Below are positions 56,733 to 64,000 of a DNA stretch of 64,000 nt, one piece after another. The stretch lies in NCBI RefSeq assembly GCF_048569485.1, contig NC_134353.1, positions 74,027,408 to 74,091,407 on the forward strand. Reading direction: 5' to 3'. Position 1 is the first letter of the stretch, and the number at the start of each line of letters is the position of its first letter. The notes under the pieces are model-generated. The model was not told the origin of the DNA and did not search any database. It saw only the letters and a program-made list of their open reading frames with translations. Both the position numbers and the translations under genes were made by a program. This DNA comes from Anomaloglossus baeobatrachus (lineage: Eukaryota > Chordata > Amphibia > Anura > Aromobatidae).

Positions 56733-57416
56733 GCTAGGTTCACATTACCGTTATTTATGATCAGTCATAATCCGCCGCTCTGATAAACAACGCAATCCGT
56801 TTAGCGGATTCCATTGTTCCCATAGACTTGTATGAGCGGCTGATTGCAACTGATGCCCTTGCGTTGCATCCTCCGCCCGACTGATCAGTCGTGGAACGAT
56901 TAACCGTCGGGCGGCAGGAACGCACCATGTAGCGTTTTTTGAGCAGCAGAATCCTTGTTTTCACTGCGCATGCGTAAATCTTGTGTTTAACCATTCAAAT
57001 GAATGTCTCTCTCTCTCGGCAGCCGAACGATTAGCTGATCACCTGGAGGACGGCTTCTGTGAGAGATCAGCTGATCTTACGGCCGCCGGCTTTTGAGAGC
57101 GATCAGCTGATCTCCCGGCCGCCGACTTCTGTGAGCGATCAGCTGATCTCCCGGCTGCCGGCTTTTAAGAGCGATCAGCTGATCGTTCACAATAGCCGGC
57201 CGCTGGGCGATCAGCTGATCGCTCTCAAAAGCAAGCCGGCGGCTGTCTATTGTGAACGATCAGCTGATCGTTCTCTCTCTCTCGTTTTACAACGGAATCC
57301 ACTTTATCATGACAATGAATTCCAATTCTTGTCATCCGTTGTACAATGCATCAGTCACAAGCGTCAAGCAACGCATGTGACTGATGCAAAACAATGGAAA
57401 TGTGAACCTAGCCTTA
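56733..57416. mobile_element. MITE with 'AAGGCTAGGTTCACAT' ends
   Basis: 'aaggctaggttcacattacc' at the left, and 'aatgtgaacctagcctt' at the right as its inverted partner. Nested in the T2 MITE. The centre holds a tandem array. Confidence 0.82.
57010..57290. repeat. palindrome-rich array of 'gCGATCAGCTGATCg'
   Basis: At least seven copies of the self-complementary core ATCAGCTGAT spaced by about 30-40 bp, with 'ccggccgccgacttctgt' spacers, partly in inverted order ('aagccggcggc'). Confidence 0.85.
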
Positions 57417-57932
57417 ATCACACAAACAATCATTTAAACCACCTCGAAGTGCTTCCCACATAGACAGCCATACCCTAGATAAAGAAGACAACAACTTGAG
57501 ACATGTTTGCACAGCAGGAAAGAGTCAGGCAAAGTCGGATAACAAGGGCATGGCAACCTCGACGCGCATTTCACCAGGAATGACTTTGTCAGGAAGACTA
57601 TTGTCTGCCCTCATCCTGAGCAGGCGTTGAACGCTTTCTATGATTGCTCAGTGGCAGATTGGTGCTGCTGCCTACATGCATCTGAGACTATCAGCACCTG
57701 TCTGGAAGGGGGACAGCTGTAGTTTGTAACATAGTATGATCACATACCCGGGGCCATCTTCATCATGTAAATGCAAAGATGGCAGCATCCATTGTCCATA
57801 AAGCACAATGATGGGCAGTCCGGGGCTTTTATTTGCACAATGAAAATAAATGTCAAGACATTTGTGCTTTTCCCAGGACAATGTAACAGTTTAATGCATT
57901 TTCAGATTTTTATCCACAGACAACCCCTTTAA

Positions 57933-58329
57933 AAGGAATAGCTCCCCGAGATTTTGCAATGTAAACCGAGGACAGCATGCTGCGAGGGTTAAAAATTTAA
58001 AGACATCTGTGTTTCTCTTTTCTGTGGGTGGAGCTATGGGTTATTTATACCAAACGGTTTATTGCTCTGTGATTAATATTGTATGACTCAGGTGCACACC
58101 AGTATGCTACATCCCCAGCTGTGATCGACACCTCACAGTCAATGCACAATCTCTATAGAGAGCCTGTGGAGGGCGGGGACAGCTTCCAACTATACTACAC
58201 TCCATTCTAAGATAAAGTCAGAACGGCTGCACACAGTGATCTACCACAAACATGGTTTGTTTCAGAAACTCTTTACCTACATTATGCTGCTCTCAGATGA
58301 AGTAGCAAAAACCTGGTGACAGATTCCCT
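57933..58329. mobile_element. T2-type MITE sharing a TTAA with its neighbour
   Basis: Starts AAGGAATAGCTCCCC right after the TTAA that closes the element 56271-57928, and ends 'ggtgacagattccct' before TTAA at 58330-58333. Confidence 0.6.
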
Positions 58330-58424
58330 TTAACTTTCACAAATTTTCAAGAGATTGGTGCAGAAAAGAACAAGAGTATCAAACAAATCAGCTGTACAAT
58401 GAATGAAGCATTTACTGTTCCTTA

Positions 58425-59480
58425 ATGGAAATTGTCAGCAGGTTATTGCTATGTAATCTGACAGCAGCATAATGCTAGGGCTGAGACCCTGACTTCAGCA
58501 ATGTGTCACTTAGCTAACTGGGTGCAGCAGTAGAGATAGTCACAGTTTGCTGTAGATCTAGCAGAGCTCAGCTGTTGAGCTGTGTATGTCCCACCCACAT
58601 CACAGCTTTCTGTGTATATTGTATAGTGACACAGATCTAATAATCAGTGGTGGGCATGTGGTTAGACCAGGAGGCATGAGATACCTAGTCCTGTAGTGGT
58701 AATCTTCTGCTGATAAAACACTGATTGTATTCAAAGAGCAAAACACAGTAAGGGTACCATCACACTTTAGCGACGCAGCAGCGATCCAACCAGCGATCTG
58801 ACCTGGTCAGGATCGCTGCTGCATTGCTACATGGTCGCTGGTGAGCTGTCAAACAGGCAGATCTTACCAGCGACCAGTGACCAGCCCCCAGCCAGCAGCG
58901 ACGTGCAAGCGACGCTGCGCTTGCACGGAGCCGGCGTCTGGAAGCTGCGGACACTGGTAACTAAGGTAAACATCGGGTATGGTTACCTGATGTTTACCTT
59001 AGTTACCAGCTCACACCGCTTAGCTTAGCGTGTGCAGGGAGCAGGAGCCGGAACTGGCAGCCTGAGAGCTGCGGAGGCTTGTAACGAAGGTAAATATCGG
59101 GTAACCACCTTGGTTACCCGATGTTTACCTTGGTTACAGCTTACCGCAGGCTGTCAGATGCCGGCTCCTGCTCCCTGCACATTCAGGATTGTTGCTCTCT
59201 CGCTGTCACACACAGCGATGTGTGCTTATCAGCGGGAGAGCAACAATAAAAAAACGAACCTGTGTGTAACGAGCAGCGATCTCACAGCAGGGGCCAGATC
59301 GCTGCTCAGTGTCACACACAGCGAGATCGCTAATGAGGTCACAAAAACCGTGACTCAGCAGCGATCTCAGTAACGATCTCGCTGTGTGTGAAGTACCCCT
59401 AAGTGACTCATCACGATAAGAAGAGTCTCTGCCCCTAAATTCCCAGATTACATAGCAAAAAATTGGTGAGATATTCCTGT
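58425..59480. mobile_element. palindromic frog MITE, split by a younger MITE
   Basis: 'gctatgtaatctgacagcag' and 'agaccctgacttcagcaatg' at the left are inverted in 'agagtctctgcccctaaatt' and 'cagattacatagc' at the right. A diverged relative lies at 29840-30365. Confidence 0.65.
58753..59402. mobile_element. CpG-rich MITE with inner palindromic blocks
   Basis: Ends AGGGTACCATCACACTTTAG and 'gtgtgtgaagtacccct', inverted. Inside, 'gtaaacatcgggtatggtta' and its mirror 'cctgatgtttaccttagtta' occur twice, giving short hairpins. Confidence 0.78.
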
Positions 59481-59782
59481 TAGTCCCACCAAGGAAAATG
59501 TTTCTAGAGGACCACTGTCCACCTACACATGTGAAAATCCACTAATAGTTACATTATCACCATTGCACACACAGGATGTATAGTATCATCAAGAAGGTCT
59601 AATAGGTTATTTGTGAATCATCCTATAAGAAAATAGAACCGAGGGGCTCCAAGTTCACCTTAAATGGGGTTTTCGTCTGATGGATCTTTGGGGCCTATAA
59701 CTGTTTCATAGTTTAGGCCCAATGAAGGATATTTTGGTAGTTTGTAGACTCACATTAGGGATGTAACTATAATGATTGCAGA
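59481..59782. other. no gene seen
   Basis: Unassigned intronic sequence. Confidence 0.45.
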
Positions 59783-60110
59783 CAGGGCTGGCGTCAGCAC
59801 CCAGTGCACCCGGGCCCTGGACCTCCGGGTGGGCCCACTCACTGGTATTAGTGGCGGTAATCAGTTCTGCGGTCCCCGGGCCAAGTTCCAGGGACCGCAG
59901 TTCTCAGACTGTACTTTCCTGGCTGCCTGGCACCGGTCCTGCACTTGTTCCTAGTGTTCAGTGCTAGAATGCTGGGAACAAATGTATGGAAGTTCATCTG
60001 TGGGCAAAGCTAGCGCGCCGTGCACTTTTGTCCCACAGACGAAGACAGAGAGGAGCCACAGTGTAGCTCAGAGCTGTATGTGCACCCCTGCTTCCCTCCC
60101 TAGCTGTATG
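59783..60110. mobile_element. hAT-type MITE, left part
   Basis: Starts CAGGGCTGGCGTCAGCACC, the type of end seen in abundant frog hAT MITEs. It is cut at 60110 by the LTR element; its right part would lie beyond the window. Confidence 0.5.
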
Positions 60111-61297
60111 TGTGACGCCCTGGGCAAGCCAGGGGTCACAGGTCATCACACCACCACACCCTACACCCCAGTTAGGCACACACAGCTAACCCAAAAATCC
60201 TTGTTGCCTTCCTCCAGGAGCTGGTGTTCACACCAGGGGGTGGGCCAGGCGGTTGGCTCCGCCCACCGAGGAGTTCACAGCTCTGGAGGCGGGAAGAACC
60301 AGGCAGTTTAGCTCAGGGAGAGCTTGAGTAAACAGTGAAGTGGTAAAGGAGGAAAGTAAGAGCAGTGACAGTTTGGAAAGCCTGAAGCTGGTCCGGCTGT
60401 GTGCCCGGACCGTGACAGCAAGGTCAGCAGACGGCGGTGACTGTCTGGACGGGTGATTGCTCGGAGGTTGCTGGAAGGACCGCGGACGGGTGGTGACCTG
60501 GCGGTCTGGAGCAGTATACGAAGAACAGTCAGCACCAGGGCAGGGGCCTCTCGGACCCTGGCAAGGCTAGGAGTCGCCATAATTTGCCAAATCTGTCAAT
60601 GAAGGGGACGTCTGTCTCCAAACAACCAAGTCCCGATTGAAGGCAACAGTCCAACTGTGGTAGAGAGACACCGCCACCGCCAGGGCACCAGTTTCTCAGG
60701 GCCAGCGCCTACGGGCAAAGTAGGGCTCCTCCGGCCCATATCCAAGCCGGGGAGCGGGTTACCGGTGGGAACCCATCGCAACCATCATCAACATAGGTGC
60801 AGGACAGAGGGACCGTCACCGTCACCTTCTGGGGAAAGCAAGTGCAGCCGTCCGTGGGAACCGTCTTTCCAGCCGTGTGGTTTACCGAGAATTGTGTCAC
60901 CGTCTCAGGCTGAGTGAGTACCACAGTGCCGCAAGGCACAGCGCTGCCCCCGCGTCCCTGCGCCCACCAGGCCCTGCATCTCCCACCTCATCACTGGGCC
61001 CCGGGATCACCAACCCCTACTCACGGAGGGGCAACACAACAACTTGCTGCTTCACACCATCACTCCCGGGATCCCCATGCAGATCAGCAGTAGTGTCAAC
61101 AAATCAGCACAACCGTGGGTGGCGTCACGGACAATAGACTATATCCCAAAACTCAATCCCCTTTCACTCACGGGCGAGGAGCGCCGCTCGAGACCCCCGG
61201 GATCCGGCCCACCGCTCGAGCCACCACTGAGCAGCAGCAGCCGGACCCGAGCAGAGGGGTGAGCGCAGTGCTGACACCCTCCTCCCCGCCCGCGACA
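60111..61297 (+). repeat. 5' LTR, 1,187 bp
   Basis: TG...CA; its end ('cccgcccgcgaca') is shared with the other array family. Confidence 0.88.
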
Positions 61298-63095
61298 ACT
61301 TGGCGTCACGAACAGGATCTTACCGCTCTGCCGTTGGGTAGAGGTGCGCCTTGTGACCGCCGGAGGTATCCGGCTGAAAAATTTCAGAAGCCGCCATCTT
61401 CGGCGCGAAAAGTCCCCGCTCGAGCGTCTTCTCGAGTAGCAGAGGCGCGAAGGCCAAAACCCCGCCCCGATAGAGGAGTGGCTGAAGAGAAGCTAAGGGG
61501 GACGGAAACAAGATGTCTGCGCCCGACGGAGCCGCTGGAGGAGCGGTGGTCGCAGCCGCATGTAACTAGCGCTGTAGCGTGCAGGGACGCCAGGACTCTG
61601 CTGAAACACGTTCCTGGATCCAGAAGCAAGATGTGCCAGAAGCTCCAGGCCCAAGTCCACTTCATGCTGGCGAAGTGGACGTCGGAGATGAAGGGCCCGG
61701 CCGCAACCGTTTGGGCATCCGAAGTGGAGGTGGTCTCAGAGGAGCGGGTAAGCGACCCACGCCCCTATGTCCCCGAGGGATCGGTCGATACGACTGAGGG
61801 GCCCGGCCTGCTGCCGTCCACCACGCTACCTCCCTCACTGCCCATGCATGCGGCCAACGCCCCGACCGACCCGTTACCCCTGCCACTGGTAGCGGAGCCC
61901 GCAGCATCTGTGGGAGAGGGCCCAGACCTACGGCCCCCGGGCCTTACCTTTACCATCGCCCTGGCACCCGTCCCGGCTTCCATCCCAGCCGCGACGGAGA
62001 TGATGATGGCCCCGGCAGTCCGCCCGGCCGCAGCGGAGGCGATCCTCGATCAAACGCCAACACCGCAAGTCACGTTGACTGCTCCCAGGCACCGGGCCTC
62101 AACTGAGGCACGGGGGGGATGTAGCTGCCAAGCGGCAGAGCAGGCCATGTCACAGCGGGGTCCCTCATTACTGAAGGTGCCGGTCGTAGCCGACATGGAG
62201 GGACTCTGGCTGGGTCCGTCCCCCGCACACGCTGAACAGGAGCAAGCAGAAAGTGCTCCAGACTGGGAGCGGCGGCAACAGCAGCTGCGCAGGGAGATCG
62301 ATGCCCGAGAGGGGTGTAGAGCCGATGTGCATGCCCGCATGTATATGGAAGAAGATCGCCTGCAGCGAGCTACCATTGGGGTCCAGAGCGGTGCACCATG
62401 TGAAGGTGGCACTAGAGCCCCACGAGTGGGAATGGACTGTTGAGCCGCAAAAGGCAGCGGAGTGCCGCTGCGCAGTCCCCGTTGGGACCACCACTGAGTT
62501 TTGTCTTGAAAGTTTGCAAAATGATAAGTGATCAACTGATGGAGTCACCTGATTGTCTAAACCGTGATTGAGAAAACCGGCCGTTGCCGGCACCGTTGTC
62601 CCCGTGGGGACCGTTTAAAAAGTTTGCATGAGGAACTGCTCATGGACAAGCCCGTGAACTTGCAGGGCAAACACAAACGTTAAGTGGCATGTAAATAGTT
62701 GTTTACCGTTACCGTTTTCCGCATTGCCACCTCCGGAGAGGCAGGTTGGAGGGAGGGCCCGCAGTAGAGCCGGCTGGGGCCCAGCCACCACAGGAACCGG
62801 TGGCTACCCTCTGGAGGGGAAGGACAGATCCCGCTCGGGTAACGTGTGCTGGACTTGGGTCAAGGGGTGCTGGCTGGGCTTTAGGGGCAGCATCAGGGCC
62901 AGGTTGCTTGGGTGGGAGAGAGCGGAAACCGTAACCGTAAACCGTTTTGCAATGTTTAAGAAAAGTGCCTCCCGTTATGGGAAGATGTAATAAATGTAAA
63001 TATGTTACTGTTTTACACTGTTATATATTTTTCAGAAAATAAAACTGGTGTTGGACGGGCAGCCCGCGGACGGTCTGCATTTTGCTAAGGGGGAA

Positions 63096-64000
63096 TGTGA
63101 CGCCCTGGGCAAGCCAGGGGTCACAGGTCATCACACCACCACACCCTACACCCCAGTTAGGCACACACAGCTAACCCAAAAATCCTTGTTGCCTTCCTCC
63201 AGGAGCTGGTGTTCACACCAGGGGGTGGGCCAGGCGGTTGGCTCCGCCCACCGAGGAGTTCACAGCTCTGGAGGCGGGAAGAACCAGGCAGTTTAGCTCA
63301 GGGAGAGCTTGAGTAAACAGTGAAGTGGTAAAGGAGGAAAGTAAGAGCAGTGACAGTTTGGAAAGCCTGAAGTTGGTCCGGCTGTGTGCCCGGACCGTGA
63401 TAGCAAGGTCAGCAGACGGCGGTGACTGTCTGGACGGGTGATTGCTCGGAGGTTGCTGGAAGGACCGCGGACGGGTGGTGACCCGGCGGTCTGGAGCAGT
63501 ATACGAAGAACAGTCAGCACCAGGGCAGGGGCCTCTCGGACCCCGGCAAGGCTAGGAGTCGCCATAATTTGCCAAATCTGTCAGTGAAGGAGACGTCTGT
63601 CTCCAAACAACCAAGTCCCGATTGAAGGCAACAGTCCAACCGTGGTAGAGAGACACCGCCACCGCCAGGGCACCAGTTTCTCAGGGCCAGCGCCTGCGGG
63701 CAAAGTAGGGCTCCTCCGGCCCATATCCAAGCCGGGGAGCGGGTTACCGGTGGGAACCCATCGCAACCATCATCAACATAGGTGCAGGACAGAGGGACCG
63801 TCACCGTCACCTTCTGGGGAAAGCAAGTGCAGCCGTCCGTGGGAACCGTCTTTCCAGCCGTGTGGTTTACCGAGAACTGTGTCACCATCTCAGGCTGAGT
63901 GAGTACCACAGTGCCGCAAGGCACAGCGCTGCCCCTGCGTCCCTGCGCCCACCATACCCTGCATCTCCCACCTCATCACTGGGCCCCGGGATCACCAACC
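63096..64000 (+). repeat. 3' LTR, incomplete at the window edge
   Basis: Begins right after the purine tract. 905 of about 1,187 bp are in view. Confidence 0.88.

Larger units (their letters stand above)
56271..57928. mobile_element. T2/Kolobok MITE carrying another MITE
   Basis: TTAA at 56267-56270 and 57929-57932; ends GGGGTTGTCCACGTT and 'acagacaacccc' inverted. 56733-57416 is a separate insertion. Confidence 0.7.
60111..64000 (+). mobile_element. non-autonomous LTR element, cut by window edge
   Basis: 5' LTR 60111-61297 (TGTGACGCCCTGGG...CGCGACA), then after 3 nt a primer-binding site TGGCGTCACGAACAGGAT identical to that of the 34332-43515 array. The 1.8-kb interior has a long open frame (61115-62443, overlapping the LTR end), a purine tract AAGGGGGAA ending at 63095, and the 3' LTR from 63096. 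About 13 differences are seen in the 905 bp of LTR that can be compared, roughly 1.4 percent, so it is young. No enzyme domains. The frame is related to the one in the 34-43 kb array. A left target repeat GTATG would need the right flank to be tested. Confidence 0.85.

Overview
This is nuclear DNA of a vertebrate, almost certainly a frog or toad. The signs are many short DNA transposons bounded by TTAA with AAGGG-type ends (the T2/Kolobok kind known from Xenopus), several Tc1 families, GC-rich MITEs with 'GTACTTTGCAC'-type ends, and long introns packed with repeats. The species cannot be read from the sequence. Nearly everything outside five short exons is repeat-derived.

Host gene. The minus strand carries the 3' end of sorcs2, a VPS10-domain sorting receptor. 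Five exons (54617-54742, 50758-50857, 49318-49420, 45016-45173, 29515-29579) join in consistent phase. They encode the last 183 residues: the membrane-proximal region with a KRKR site, the transmembrane helix, the cytoplasmic tail and the conserved C-terminus. The last intron is 15.4 kb and holds a tandem LTR-element array. One intron has a GC donor. The remaining exons lie beyond the right edge. I found no second gene I trust; a possible plus-strand exon pair at 9.4 and 12.3 kb is weak.

Layout. 1-6.5 kb: a T2 MITE with a 2-kb minisatellite inside, then a 91-bp array. 7.2-8.8 kb: a full-length Tc1 element. 9.6-12.0 kb: a 42-bp minisatellite. 12.5-14.8 kb: a hAT element carrying two tandem arrays. 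14.9-20.4 kb: MITEs and two Tc1 copies. 20.4-24.1 kb: a solo LTR, then a Tc1 element with a piggyBac-like MITE in it. 24.2-26.9 kb: a decayed hAT transposase gene riddled with insertions. 27.1-27.7 kb: a foldback T2 MITE. 28.9-54.7 kb: the end of sorcs2, with nested MITEs, LTR fossils and a 46-bp array in its introns. 54.8-60.1 kb: nested MITEs in an upstream sorcs2 intron. 60.1-64 kb: a young non-autonomous LTR element cut by the window edge.

The most unusual signal is a set of four independent hairpin insertions (at 26.1, 31.3, 35.8 and 55.4 kb; the third is duplicated at 39.7 kb). Each has inverted arms and a 51-66-nt single-copy tail on one side, between direct repeats of 13-16 bp. Their sequences differ but the architecture is shared. 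It looks like target-primed retroposition of hairpin RNAs rather than cut-and-paste transposition. Other points of note are two Tc1 deletion derivatives that share one internal breakpoint, and repeated birth of minisatellites inside MITEs.
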